The notes below the pieces were generated by a model. The model was not told the DNA's origin. It did no database searches and saw only the letters and a list, made by a program, of their open reading frames with translations. From Endomychus coccineus (lineage: Eukaryota; Arthropoda; Insecta; Coleoptera; Endomychidae): a stretch of DNA of 64,000 nucleotides. Each line of letters starts with the position of its first letter. Within the stretch, counting starts at the first letter, position 1. Positions 11,275-23,647 of the stretch are shown here, piece after piece. The position numbers were made by a program, and so were the translations under genes. The stretch is taken from assembly GCA_958510875.1 (NCBI GenBank), contig OY294068.1, forward strand, positions 14,113,282-14,177,281, given 5' to 3'.

Positions 11275-12345
11275 TCAGCCGACTTGTGTTTTTAAAATCC
11301 AATTAAAACTGCAGAAAACATTGGATCGGTTGTGTGTGAAAGAGTTAAACATAAGACATTATTAAGATTATACAATTCAAATCAATCTTTTGATCTCTCA
11401 TTATTGGTATTGATTTTACTAGATGAGCTATAAAATCAATACCAATATAGAGAAATCAAAAGATAAACATTACATATTACTACCATATATTAATAGTCTA
11501 CTAATAGTTATGTAATATAGTACAACCTGTTGACCTACATATGTGTCACAAAAGTTATTTAAACCAGAAAAGTATTTTTACTGATTTAAAAAGCAGCGTA
11601 CCTTTCAAAAAGATAACCCATTCTGTTTATTCCATCCCTTGTAAAGATTACGAAAAGGTATACCTAGGCCAATCTTCTCAATACTTCGATAAAAGATTGA
11701 ATGGGCATAAATATACCAAAAATTCATCCACTGCACTTAGTAAACATGTTAAAGATACATTCATTTAACTACAACAATACAAAAATTTTAAATATTGGAA
11801 CGAATAATAATAAAGGCTTGATATTAGAAAGTATACAAAAGAAACAATTGTGTTAATGACAAAATAAATTCCAGTCTTTCAAAATCCTACAATAATCTAA
11901 TTCAAACTTAACCAAATCCTGTTATTTTGAAGTACCACTTTATATTTTCTATTTAATTCAACCTAAAAAAGATAACGTATCATCTAACATTTATCTGTAA
12001 CAGTTAGATCTTAAGCTTGATTAGTTGTTAATAATAAAAATGAAATGTGAATCATAGAATAACTAATTCATAAGATGATCATAGATATTTAGAATTGTAT
12101 AATCTTAATAATGTCTTATGTTTAACTAGATTCAATCCATTTCAAATTGATAATTAGTCATACATTACTCTTTCACATAAAACCGATCCAATGTTTCCTG
12201 CAGTTTTAATTGGATTTTAAAAACACAAGTGCATTTCATTAATCGAAATCATTTATTCTTTTCCAAATTACATGGAAACACTAATTGACAAAACAATTTT
12301 TGATAATGGTGATAAAATATTATCGAAACTTCAAAAAAGAGATTT
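11275..12345. repeat. Penelope-like element copy with inverted 3' tail
   Basis: The right part (11,530-12,340) is a forward PLE 3' region. The left part (11,280-11,400) carries the same 3' UTR in reverse complement (ACACAAGT / CCAATTAAAACTGCAG / CATTGGATCGG..GTGTG). A 19 bp hairpin-like inverted repeat around ATTGGTATTGATTTTA lies between them at 11,405-11,450. This matches the more symmetrical palindrome at 30.1-31.7 kb. Short inverted pieces next to a truncated copy are a known habit of Penelope-like elements. Confidence 0.7.
11535..11905 (+). pseudogene. PLE GIY-YIG endonuclease fragment
   Basis: The frame reads KKITHSVYSIPCKDYEKVYL, then GQSSQYFDKRLNGHKYTKNS and STALSKHVKDT. This is the N-terminal half of the GIY-YIG endonuclease that follows the reverse transcriptase in Penelope-like elements (VYSI..KVYLGQSS..KRLNGHK). 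The family YIG box is changed to YLG. The frame breaks after KHVKDT near 11,765, and the rest can be read in another frame with indels. No RT precedes it, so it is a 5'-truncated dead copy. Confidence 0.75.
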
Positions 12346-15005
12346 TTCATAAAAAAGATTCTGGGGAGTATCCAAAGTCAACTCAAGGAGCTGACTAAAA
12401 ACAAAAAATATGGATAAACTTTGTTTCATCAATTATGAAATGTATGGCATCATGGCAGATTGCCATGCTGTATTAGTTTCGTAAACAGCTGACAATCATC
12501 AACGTTCAGTACTATCTAGATACAGATAATCCGGATACATTTTATAAATTGAGTGTGTTTATTCGAACAACTGTCAAAAGCTGATATTTTCTCGATTCAA
12601 GTCCTGGTTCAATACCATTACCATGCATACGAATCTTTCCTGGCAAGGTTTTTAACATAGACATTTAAAAGTAACGAACCATCCAGTTTTAAAATATGTA
12701 ATTCAGATTCGAACCAAATTAATCAATTTTCAGTTAATTATGCCATATCAGCAGAACCATTAAATCCACCATATACGGGAATGTTGAGAAATGGTGCTAC
12801 TAGCATGACAGTCGTCACGGTTTTTAATTAGGTAATTATTCCTAATTCACCTCAACTGGATGTGACCAAAACAAAACTATATTGTTGTGTGGACGTACCT
12901 CCGGCTTAGAGATTATCTTAGCGAAGTGCTGCCGGGCAGGTACCGCCGAGTTTAATAATTAAACCCAACTGTTCTCTATAGAAAGTAAAAAATAATCATT
13001 TGAGACAATAGGCATTTTTTAATTTGAATAAATTGGAACCAATTTGGATCTTTTGAATAACAGTTAATAATTTGGCTAACAAATGAATTTAAATAATTTT
13101 ATACCGTAAGTGAAATTCCTTGCAGGATATTATGGTGTTTGAGATAAAATAATAATTTACGTAGTCCACTTTCTAATATCGAAACGAAAATTGAAATCTA
13201 ACATTTTCTTTATCTGGGAAAATCAAGCAGACCTTCATAGGGAAAAGCTAAATATTGAAACATGTTGCAAAACAACAGTTGAAATGTTTTAAAAACCATC
13301 CCCAAATTTACTATTTCTGATATATAAGTATCAACAAAGTGCTTGTATGAGTGAAAAAGAGACCAAAATATCGTGGTAAAAGTAGAATAATTCTCATTAA
13401 AGCAATCAACTGTAAAACTTGTCACATTGAACGAATTAGGGGTACGAACTACTCCAAAATAATCGTTTATTGAACCTCAAGTCATAAATTCCGCTATATA
13501 ACTCTTATTCATATCAAACACAATATAAAAAACAGGTTGGTTCCAATTACGTTGTACTTAAATTCATATGAAATGCAAATAGAGTAATCAAATCAAAATT
13601 AAACTACTTAGTTTGGGCGACGGTCCATGAATAAACATTCGACGTGCCGAACATATGGGTAGCGAAGAGTCGAAATCATGGCCTCATACAATTAACATAA
13701 CTCCTCAAAAAAAAACTTGTCATAAGCGCGTGACCCCATTAATTTAATAGTTTTCTAATTTATTGGTAGTTTTTGCGAGTGTTGTAGTATATTTTAGTAA
13801 ACGAATTTTTTTTTAGTAATTATAGTGGATAGCAGATATCATCATTGGCAGCAGTATAGCGGGCTATTATTACAACTCTGCATCCATAGATTAGATATTA
13901 TATATGGGAGACTGCATCAGTATTTGGGATATTATTTATCTCTATGGTCAATTGTCTATATTTTTCGATGAATAAACGAATTAGGTCAATTATTTAGTAG
14001 CATATAGAGAACAGAATTTTATAATAATCTAATTATATTTAATAATTATATCTAATTGTACTCCAATTGTAGGTATTGCGTTCAGCTATCTCTCCTACAT
14101 AGAGTAGCTACGCTTTTTTTTTTTACTTTCTACAGCAATTTGTTTAAAAGGCTTTAGTGAGCAAATCAAATATCTCGGAGACCAAATGTCGAATCGGGAC
14201 GAAACGGCATTTGGAAGGCTTCTCAAAAAGGCATATTTTGCTTAAAAAACTTATTATTCTCTGTTCAATTAAACCCAGTTATCAGTCAATCAGTCTCAAT
14301 GACATAACATTGATTCTAGTTGCGGGTTCCTCAGTGGCAAGCTGCGTCTCCAAAAGACTATCAGCATTTTTCTCGGTGGTGAAGCATTTTCACAGTTTGT
14401 GACCATATTACGACATGGTAGACTGTTAGTATTTTTAGAGAATTGACTGTAGATTTTTGTAGTTTTTACCTAATTAACTAGTAATTTTTCCATATAAAAG
14501 TTACTTCCACATCAACTGTAGGTTCTAATAATGAGTATAATGAAGAGGTACATATGTATTTAACCCCCTCAGCTTAATAAATTCACGAATGATTCGAACA
14601 ATATCATCTCGCTAATCATGAAGAATCTATGAAGACAGGGTGGGTTGAATTGTCAAAAAGCTTCGACAATCAGGTCAGCTGGCAACAATGTACTACATTC
14701 AGCTATAGTGTCATCTCTTTCTTACAGTATTATTAATATTTCTACAACGAGGATTCGGATTTTATCATTATCAGCATATCAGCACATACCTTCACGGGTA
14801 CAGACATATTTAAGTTAGGTAGTAAACAAATAACATAGACTTTTGTGAAGATGCCGATAATATATTCTGTCTGAAACATGTTCCATTGTACTGAATGATT
14901 GATGATTTATATTTTTAACCTGTACATTTGACATCTCCATAGCTAAAATTACTACATTTAAATTATATTGAGAAACCAAGGTTACACTTCGATTGGTAAA
15001 CACGA
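12345..15005. other. No recognisable gene
   Basis: AT-rich sequence with short frames only (about 71 codons minus at 13,210 and 81 codons plus at 14,157). None resembles a known protein. A slightly GC-richer patch at 12,890-12,960 has no identifiable feature. Confidence 0.4.
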
Positions 15006-15009
15006 AGTT

Positions 15010-15985
15010 TCATCTACCGGGATATCAAAAATTATCTTGGTCAAGGGTGGTTGTGGAATCTAAAACGTGTGTCTTACTTTACGTTTGAAATAATTATGTC
15101 ACAATTAATTTGAAATTTCTAAAAGTGCGAAATTTCGCATTTTATACGAATATTGTAACACTCAGAAGTCTTTAGCGCTCTGGACTCTGGGATTTTCACC
15201 TGGCCTATCGAAATTAGAAGGGTCGAATTATCTAAAAACATAATTGCATGAACGCCAGACGTCCTATGTAATTAGCTACGAACGAAATCATTTTGACGTA
15301 TGCCTCGAGGAGCTCGGTGCGCGTAAGTAGGAGTTTATACATTTTACCTAGGTCTTGTTAATTTGGGGCCGTTTCTTGCCCCGTGCGACCGGCGCCAGTT
15401 GTAATAAAGTGTTTTTGGCTACGGGCCGCTAGCTTTTACCCGCTTCGTGTATATTTTAGTCGCGACAAAATTCCCTTTGGTACGTCGCACGTTAGACGCG
15501 CGTAGCTGAGATCTGGGAATAGCTCAAATTGTTTTAATTGAATTTTCCCATTTAATGGACATTTATCGAAAAAAGGAGGGCCGTCGGGCAGGGTCCGATG
15601 CTAAATGCTACATGGAGCGAAAACGGCACGCGAATAGTCGTCGTAAAGCCGTATTAGGTAAAACCAGTTTGCACTTTTCTAACTCGCGTGCTACTGGCTT
15701 CTCACATGAACGTCATTCGATTTACGGAAAATTAACTATTTCAAAACAGTTTTTGACCCGGATTGTGGTTATCACGACCTCTGAAAAGGTTCAAAGTTCA
15801 TAATTATTTCATAATTTGTAGTTCATTATTGTTTTACAACTGAAATAAATAGGTATGAAATTTGTAGGTTATTGATGATGTCAGTGTGACAGTGACATAA
15901 TTATTTCAAACATAAAGTAAGACACACGTTTTAGATTCCACAACCACTCTTGACCAAGATAATTTTTGATATCCCGGTATATTAT
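15010..15985. repeat. Inverted-repeat element with GC-rich core
   Basis: The arm at about 15,018-15,103 (CCGGGATATCAAAAATTATC, then TTGTGGAATCTAAAACGTG) is repeated in reverse complement at 15,892-15,980 with few differences. Between the arms, 15,190-15,790 is much GC-richer than its surroundings and matches, in the opposite orientation, 58,830-59,460. The element therefore looks like a ~970 bp fold-back carrying a dispersed core. A plus-strand frame of 82 codons inside the core has no recognisable domain. Transposon superfamily unknown. Confidence 0.65.
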
Positions 15986-15989
15986 TCCC

Positions 15990-17235
15990 GTTTTATTATT
16001 CAACATGCGAACTAATTTTTTTAGGTTAGTTGTATTTAGATTTATGTTAGGAGCAAAAAGTTGCCAAATTTTATGGAAAATTATAAAATCTTCACCAAAA
16101 GCAGGTAAGGTTAGTACTGGCCAAAATTTCAAATTGATCTATCCTGTTCGACCCTACAGTTTTAAGGAACTACTCATAATTAATGTTTTTGATTGAATCC
16201 AATTTGTTAGTGTAAGAATTATTGGCATAGCTTCCTTCATCGTGCTTTTGCTTCCCTAAACATATATAGCAGAATATATGGCGTCAGGTTGTCAGGAGAA
16301 TAATAAGCCGCAGGCTTGAAAACTGTTCGCAATGATAATGGGTTTTAAGTTATCGATGATGGTTTTTAATAAAGGGTCTACACTAGAAGGTAGTGAAACG
16401 ACCTCAAAGAGTTAATTATTGGCACCATGCCAATGAATAAATTTATAAAAAATAGTATTTCAATCATTGGCACGTCAAAAACACAGATTCGGTTGAAAAA
16501 TTAGCTTAAGTAACAAGTTTAGTCTGTATTATTAGCCTGTTCTTATTACACATTCATTATATCTTAAAAATAATAAAGTTTACAATATATTGTTAAAAAT
16601 TTCGCTAAAAATTTCCAAAAGTAAATCTGCAACCACAAACACAATTATTCCCGCCTTCTGCTTACACGTAGGGTATTAAACCAGATACGTAAGATTTGCC
16701 AACAAAGAATCGGTTGGCATAAATGTGCAAACTTACTAAACGGAAGGCTAATTTATTATTCAAAACTGTTGCAATGACAACTAGCAGAGTGCCAATAATT
16801 GGCAAGTTACCCTATGTCAACTTTATAAACATTTATAAGAGGTTTAACGACAACTATTACGTATATCAAGCGAGATATCCGTAATAGATTTATTCCATCG
16901 GCAATGAGAAAACGGAGCAAAAAAACTAGTTGAGTAAGCGGTCGATGTATAACATGTAACTGCTTACAAAGTTGCGACTTAACCTATTATGTTCCTTTCA
17001 AGGCAACTTCGATTTCTTATTAATGATAAAAATGTTCTCATTCTTGTCGTTCTGAAAATATTTACTCGTAGTAGATGACTAATTACGTATCCAAGTAATA
17101 AAACGTGGAAGTATATATTTATGGATTATTATACTGGAAAAAGCTTCGGAAAAAGAATCATTGCGAGGCAGTTTTAACGCAAGTTAATAATATCAGTATC
17201 ATTATCTAGACTAGGTGATCACTTTAGGCTCCTCC
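15990..17235. other. No recognisable gene
   Basis: AT-rich sequence with no protein or RNA motif that I recognise. ATTGGCA-type words near 16,425 and 16,800 are too short to interpret. Confidence 0.4.
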
Positions 17236-17243
17236 GCAGAGGA

Positions 17244-18170
17244 ATGACGAGTTTTATCACATTTCAGTTGAAATTTTTTTGTGTAAATGCATTCATGGAA
17301 ACTTTTGAGCAAGATGCTATTGACTCATCTGTTCTCAAGCCGAAATGTTGGTTTGTTATTTGGCAACATGGTCGTGAAAATCTCCTTCCCTTCCTCAATC
17401 ATTTAAATTCATTACATCCAAATATCCTTTTCACCATGGAAGTTGATTCGAAAGGTTAACTCCCGTTCCTAGATGTATTAGTTAGTCGATAGACTGACGA
17501 TACTTGAGGACTTTCAGTTTATCGTAAGCCTACTCACACCGATAGATAACTTAATGGCCTTTCCTACCACCACCCTGCCCAAAAGCAATCTGTCATGAGC
17601 TCCTTGGTCCACAGAGCTGTCAACTTATCTCAACCTCAATCCTTAAAATCAGAATTAAAACATCTTTCATTTGTCTTATTATCAAATAATTTCTCGCATT
17701 ACAACATTTAAAAAGCCACAAAGAAATACACTTCGCCTAAAATGTCAACCTAAGCCACAACCCCCCCCCCCCCCTGCTTTATTCACTGCCTATCTTCCAT
17801 ACATTGAAAATATAACAGATCGAATTTCCAAATCCTTAAAAACCATTTTACAAACCTATCAAAGATCCCCTCTTCACTTAGAAGGTGTTTATAGCATTTC
17901 CTGTTCTTGCGGTAAAGTCTACATTGGTGAAACAGGTCGTACAGTAGCTACTCGTATAAAGGACAAGAGCGCTGTACAAAGCTCCGTGACATCAGTAGAT
18001 CTGCACTGGCGGGACACAAGTTTGACACCAATCATCAAATCCTTTCCGAAAATACTAACATCCTAGCCCGAGCCACAAACTCAGGATATTATACCTTCCT
18101 AACATTTGGAAACCCATCTTCAAAAATTCCACTTCGCAAATGATCACACAACGGCAGTGAACTGTGTAGC
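17244..18170 (+). pseudogene. Penelope-like element: RT C-terminus and GIY-YIG endonuclease, decayed
   Basis: In order: ENLLPFLNHLNSLHPNILFT and MEVDSKG (RT palm/thumb), LPFLDVLV, SVYRKPTHTDR and HHPAQKQSV (conserved PLE RT tail), and then LEGVYSISCSCGKVYIGETG, the start of the GIY-YIG endonuclease. After a frameshift it continues as FDTNHQILSENTNILARA. The catalytic Tyr-Val-Asp-Asp box expected between KCW and VIWQHG is absent: the sequence passes directly from KCWF to VIWQ, which looks like a small in-frame deletion. Stops near 17,457, 17,490 and 17,507 and a C14 run at 17,761 also break it. This PLE is a different lineage from the copies at 11.5 and 30.9 kb (GETGRT versus GQSSQY). Confidence 0.8.
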
Positions 18171-18625
18171 GTGAAGGATATTTTTCCTACAATAAATACG
18201 GCTACAGAAACCAATAGAATCAGTTTCAGTTCAAGCCTCAAGCTTGCCCTGAAAATGACACTTGTAATGGTTGACGAAAAGTCGGCATTAAGTCGTGCTA
18301 TTGTGACGCGGAATTCATCCGAAAGCCAAAACTTTTCAACATTAGCTATGCGCGGAAGTCTACTATTCAAGATAGAAAATTCAGTTGTGTAAAATGTTAT
18401 GTATTTTTTTTATCATTGATTAATCGAATTAAAAACAGGTTATTAACGGATAAAGAGTGTAATATTTTATACTTTGCCGAAAAAAACTGCAAGCAAATAA
18501 AGAACAAATAAACTACAATAGTTCTCTACAATTTTCGCTTACAAAATTTTTCTGTACTACCTATCGCTCTCGCGGAAAATCAAATCCAAAAACATATTGA
18601 TATTCCCAAAAATTATTATTTATGA
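18170..18625. other. PLE 3' flank, no gene
   Basis: Short overlapping frames on both strands at 18,171-18,392 continue from the Penelope-like remnant and have no known domain. The rest is AT-rich. Confidence 0.35.
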
Positions 18626-18627
18626 TT

Positions 18628-19210
18628 CCGACTCTAGGATCGTGATCAGCGCCCCAAAAAACATCAGAGACGAATTTGGTTGCATTTCAGAGCATATTAA
18701 AAAATAATCCACGGATATGACCTAGGTCATCAGGGTATCCTGACCACCAGATGATTATTGAGGGTCATTGTCACAGCCGGCAACCTCAAAAGAACCTCCC
18801 TCACAAGTTTCATCCCATTCCAAGATAATTTCACAAATTCCCTGGAGACGACGATAGTGCCACGATGCCGAGCCCAGGTGCGTAGTTTGAATCTGGCACC
18901 GGAGTCACGTTCAGCGGCCCCAAAAATCACCGAGATACGAATTGTGTTGCATTTAAGAGCTTATTAAAAATCAATCCATGGAGATGACCTAGGTCATCAT
19001 GGTATTCTGATCCACTATTGAGTATCATGGTCATGACCGGCAACGTCATGAGAACCTCCCCAATAAGTTTCACTCCATTGCAAAAGATATTTTCCCGAAT
19101 TCCCTAGAGACGACGATAGAACCAGGATGTCATGAGCACCAGGTGCGTTGTCGTTCGAATCTGGCACCAGAATCGTGATCAGCAATCCCAAAATCCCCAA
19201 AGTGAGAAAT
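18628..19210. repeat. Tandem duplication, ~267 bp unit
   Basis: Two full units and a partial third. Landmarks: GTGATCAGCGCCCC at 18,641, TTCAGCGGCCCC near 18,910, GTGATCAGCAATCCC near 19,176; ATGACCTAGGTCATCA in units 1 and 2; CCCT(G/A)GAGACGACGATAG in both. Copies differ by substitutions and small indels. The palindrome TGACCTAGGTCA in each unit is notable. Possibly a short satellite array. No protein function visible. Confidence 0.7.
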
Positions 19211-19633
19211 GCTGGCCAACTTTTTGAATATTATCTCCTCAAAATGCATTCAAAAAGATGCATTTTTCTCTCTCGTCACATGCCCGTTAACGATTTATAA
19301 AAAATAATAGCTTCCATAATTTTTTCCCACAAAAGCCATATTTTAGTGACAGATTTACTGTACTACTAGTCTAATTTTAACCAGAGACTGAATTAGGCCA
19401 TACCCTTATTACGTTGAAAGACATATTTTGTAGCTATCTGAGAAAAGGAATTATAGTAGGTAGGACTTACTCTGCAATTATGTTGTATGGTAAATGCTTT
19501 TAACTTATACGTTTAAAGGAGATTTCGATTATAATACTCAACGATGTGGCATAATAATTTTTAACACAAAACGTGTTATTAACTGTTCTAAGTATATTTA
19601 TGATTTCCTGGTTTTACTCTGAATTATAGAGAT

Positions 19634-20173
19634 TTACTTAGCATTAATTAATTCTTTTCGCATAAGATACAATTTCATGTAGTTGATTGAATAGCCATGT
19701 ATAATTAAATTAAAATGGTTACATATTATAATTCTATGGAACCACTGAACCAATTTCACGCCATGACTATTCATTTGGATGTACATTAGTTGTTTATCAC
19801 AATGTATTCCAGTATAGAAGTTGGACGATATTTTTTGATTATCACAATGCATTCCAGCATAGATAGATGTATGAGTAATTGCATTGCTAAACAAAAGTAT
19901 CGGACAAATAATTGACATATCGCTCAAGCATCCAGCCACATGCGTTATCAGTCTGGTAGAAATTAATTTATACATTTTAGCTAAGGATGAATATTCAGAT
20001 TTGAGAAAATACCTTCGGTATTGTGGTTGTAAGATTGGAATGGAATGATATCTTGCAACTAGGTAAACAATGTAAGATTGTGTTGGTATTAAAGGTTCAA
20101 CACCACGAATCGACGATAAGCCACAGCTAGAAGAATTTGATCTGCCTGACAAGTGAAACATCTGAAAAAGCAT
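19634..20173 (-). CDS. Open frame of 179 codons, unknown
   Basis: The longest unassigned minus-strand frame in this stretch. The predicted product is rich in Ile, His and Tyr, with an internal duplication (AGMHCDNQKI and TGIHCDKQLM) encoded by a ~25 bp direct repeat at about 19,795-19,860. No domain, signal peptide or clear membrane span is recognised. Base composition is like the non-coding surroundings, so it may be open by chance. Confidence 0.15.
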   Translation of the reverse strand: MLFQMFHLSGRSNSSSCGLSSIRGVEPLIPTQSYIVYLVARYHSIPILQPQYRRYFLKSEYSSLAKMYKLISTRLITHVAGCLSDMSIICPILLFSNAITHTSIYAGMHCDNQKISSNFYTGIHCDKQLMYIQMNSHGVKLVQWFHRIIICNHFNLIIHGYSINYMKLYLMRKELINAK

Positions 20174-20214
20174 TATCGTTCATTCAGACTTCAGTTTTAG
20201 CTTATTATTATGAT

Positions 20215-20605
20215 TATATAATTATAAGTCCCTCTACACAGATTACAGCAAAGCGTTTGATACGTCAAATCGCTATATTCAACTAGAGAGACTTGGCGTG
20301 GCAGGTGTTGGCGGCATTGTATTGGCCTAGATTTCCTCATATCTAAGCGATCGGGAGGTAATTCGTGAGTGACTGTCAATGGTTTTAGATCGACAACATA
20401 TAAAGTTATAACTGATGTTCGTCAAGGTTCCCATCTTGGGCCAATTCCCTTTAACATTTTCATAAATGACCTGATATCTGTTTTTAGACATTGTAAGGCC
20501 CATTTGCAGATGATTTGAAACTCTTTATTAAAATTCTTTCAAAAGTTGAACGTCAGCTTTTAAAATCCGACTTAGATACCTTATCTTGTTAGTGCTACTT
20601 GAGAA
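20215..20605 (+). pseudogene. LINE reverse transcriptase fragment (second family)
   Basis: Across frameshifts the translation gives YTDYSKAFDT (RT motif A), QLERLGVAGVGG, ISSYLSDREVI, then VPILGQFP in place of the GVPQGSxLGP box, then an FADD-like degenerate region and a KSDLDTL tail. It is a non-LTR RT with the CR1/Jockey-type order of motifs and differs from the family just downstream on the minus strand. Multiple stops. Confidence 0.65.
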
Positions 20606-20659
20606 AACGGAATTAAACGTATAGAAGAATGGACGAATTGAGGCTACTAATATCATTTA

Positions 20660-21865
20660 CCTTAATTTTTTTCTCTGTACTTTGACTACACCTATATAAT
20701 GTTCAAAGAACATCGATGGAATGTTGCGAGATGAGATAGGCATTCGAATTTCTATTGAAGGTTTGGAATAAGAAAATATCTTCGATAGAAAAATGAACTC
20801 TGGTAAGAAGAAGTTCGCAGGTCTTGAGCTTGACGATAAAGGGGCGACTATCTGGAATCTTTCGTGAAGAAATAACAGACGAGATTTCTGATGAACACCG
20901 ACCATGGAAATATCTGTCGAAGAGGGAGAGATCGTAAGTATGACATCGTCAATCAGAGGAATAGCTCGATCTTCTGGATAAAATTCAAGAGCTTCAGCTT
21001 ATGTTTGAAAGCCGAACTCCAAACAAGTGAACAGTACTCCAGGACAGGTCGAATCTGTGCTTTTATGATTATGAGGAGCTACTTGGATGTGAAGTACCCC
21101 TTGGCACGTAACAGAAAACCAAGTTTGTGTGAGGCGGTTTTCGCAATGGAACTCACACATGATCATCCCATGAGTGGTGCTGGTGGTGATCCCGAACATA
21201 GACTTCATAGATATATTTGTATATTAGGGATTGTGGGATCCGCTTTCCTGGAGAAGATGCAAGCTTGAGTTTTGTTTGCATTAAACTCTACTGCGTTTTC
21301 AGATCCCCATATGAAAATCGTTACCAGATCTCCAATAATTGCGTCATGTTATCTCTGTCTTACTCTGATGGCTTTCTTGAATGGTTTCGGGGCTCTAGAT
21401 GAGAGAGCGGTATATAGCGTACCATCATATGTAAATCTGTGGACGGGGCAAGTGGTCACTTCCAACATATCGTTAATATGGGGCAGAAACAAAGTTGGTG
21501 ACAAGACAGATCCCTGTGGAGTGATCTATCTGAGAGAAAACTCGCGACACAGTTGAGGCGGCAAACCATGTGACGGAAGATTCCCAAGAATCCTGACGAA
21601 AATCATATTGCCGGTCATCACTTTAGAAGTCATAGATAATACTGCAATGGATCTATAATTATTAGGAGAGGTATTCTTTTCTTTTCTTGCAATTTGTTGG
21701 ACTCTACCTGTCTTTCAGTTGAAAGGAAACACCAAGTTTGTATGAAAGGATAAACAACTTGCAGAAAACTGGTGTTAATTCAGGCCCACATTCCTTGAGA
21801 ACGACAGGTGGAATTCCGCCTGGCCTCATAGCATTTATTTGCCATATAGTTATGCTCACTCCGTC
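20660..21865 (-). pseudogene. LINE reverse transcriptase and C-terminus, decayed
   Basis: Minus-strand remnant of the most frequent LINE in the window. In order on the minus strand: an RT finger region (about 21,840-21,650), the LPPQL..FSQID region with a GSVLSPTLF-type box (21,560-21,480), a damaged ADD region, then the thumb and C-terminal part (21,200-20,900), and a 3' end reading TGTAGTCAAAGTACAGAG followed by an A-rich tail at about 20,665. Related copies lie at 32.8, 44.8, 48.6, 54.1 and 57.7 kb. Frames are broken throughout. Confidence 0.7.
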
Positions 21866-22084
21866 TTAAAAAACTTTTATACGATCTAACTTACTTAAAT
21901 GTTATTGTCACAACATTAACTCATTAACTTTGATAGCTATGAAGCTCATAAGTAGAAAGTTGTGAGGGATTAAACCCTTAACATGGCTTCATTTGGTGCG
22001 GATACCTTAGTTATTATGAAATACTTAAAATCAGTAAAAATATTGAAGCGGTATTTTATAAAAAATTAGAGAAAAGTAATATAA
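21865..22084. other. AT-rich 5' flank of the LTR element
   Basis: No gene. The sequence abutting the 5' LTR is GTAATATAA. The 3' LTR abuts a (TA)n tract, so the expected 4-5 bp target duplication cannot be read with certainty. Confidence 0.5.
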
Positions 22085-23647
22085 TGTTATGATTTCATTT
22101 CATAGACAATAAAAATTTAAAAATAATAACTTACCGAACTATGAAAATCAGAAAAGATCAAATAAAAAATATTTTATGGAATTAAAAACAATAATAAAAG
22201 CTAAATAATAGTTAGGATATTAATATTAACAATGTAAAACATAATAAACAACGATGTAATAGTATAAGATGTGATAAACAAGAACTTCAGTGAAAGTGAA
22301 GAAACGTTCAGTGTAACGAAATCATAAATCATAAGTAAAATGATTACAAAACTATCATGAGATAGTACAAAACATTGAATAATGTTATAGATGTAAGTTA
22401 GGATTAGTAAATTTGAGTTATGTAATGTTAAAAGAATGTTATTGATATAATATGATATGTATTAGATTTAAGAATAAGTAACTGTCAAGAAAACCATAAA
22501 TATGGGAATAATCATATTAATAATAACCCAATCATAGGTTATATTATACCAAAGTGTGGGGAAAAATGTAGGCAATATTAATTTAAAAAGAAGGAATCAC
22601 TAACAATTAAAATAAGTTGAAAATATCAAATAATTCAAAAAGTAAAGAATACTAAATTCTGATTGGTCAATAGGAATTTCCAATGTCAATCTGGTAACAA
22701 TGAAGACTTGTGTCAGTTTCACAACAATTAGCTTGGCATGCTTGATTTGAAAAGCAATCATCTCATAGGTTGTTTATGACATAAAGTAGCGTCGGTTTTG
22801 GAGGCCTATAAAAACGAATCTGAAAGTAAAGAAGTTCAGTTTGCCATTACATCTGTAGACTGAAAGTACTCCTGCAACTCACCAAAATTTCATAACCTAT
22901 AAAAAACCAGTGAACGAAAGTGTTCCAAACTTCGATAGGTTCAAAGAAACCAAAGTTAATAAGTTTTATATAAAGTCAACGATTATCCAAGTATCTGAAT
23001 CCAGTAAAAAGGCTGTAATAACCTCCAATTAAGAAGAAATTTCCAACGATTGCCATTCATCAATAATTTAAATAAAGCATCGAAAAGTTTCATGTTTTAT
23101 CTAAAAGGATAAAACAAAGTATTATCAACAGTTCCTGAGTCTCAAGAAGAAGTAATCCAAATTAGTTACCTGTGATTATTGTGAAAAAGCATAGTATTGT
23201 GTAAAAGTGAATCATCAACGAAATTATAAAAGAATTAAATTGAAAATTGCCAACATAGTTAAACACACTTTTGGATATAAACTAAAAGTAAGTTTGTTTA
23301 TTATATTTCCATTGTAGTGTTATTTGTAAATCTGAAAGAAAGATTGTCGTTTGTAATTTTGTAAACAACTATTAATATTGAATAGTTTTGAGGTTAAAGC
23401 TAGTTCTATGCTTAGAACATAAAATAAAATTGTAAATTAGAAACCCGAGATAAATAGAGTCATAGAGATTTAAATATAGAAATTTTTCAACATTCAAAGA
23501 ATATTGTGTTTAATTCCATAAAATAATAATAATAAAAAAAAAGAAAGTTCATTATTATTCAAAATAAACAAAATAAAAAGCTAGCCGGAAGCATTAATAA
23601 TAATTCATAATTAAATAATAAAATCATAAAAGAGTTTAGTTAATAAT
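22085..23647 (+). repeat. 5' LTR
   Basis: Starts TGTTATGATTTCATTTCATA and ends with AGAGTTTAGTTAATAAT just before the first primer-site-like sequence. It matches 28,515-30,084. The promoter and transcription start should lie inside; GAGGCCTATAAAAACGAATC at about 22,800 contains a TATAAAA box about 60 bp upstream of a CTGTAGACTGAAAG stretch and is a plausible core promoter. A strictly palindromic TG..CA end is not apparent at the 3' border. Confidence 0.9.
22803..22815 (+). promoter_or_regulatory. TATA-box candidate in 5' LTR
   Basis: CCTATAAAAACG lies mid-LTR and is conserved in the 3' LTR at about 29,236. It is the only clear TATA box in the LTR with GC-richer flanks. Its role in transcription is inferred from position. 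Confidence 0.4.
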
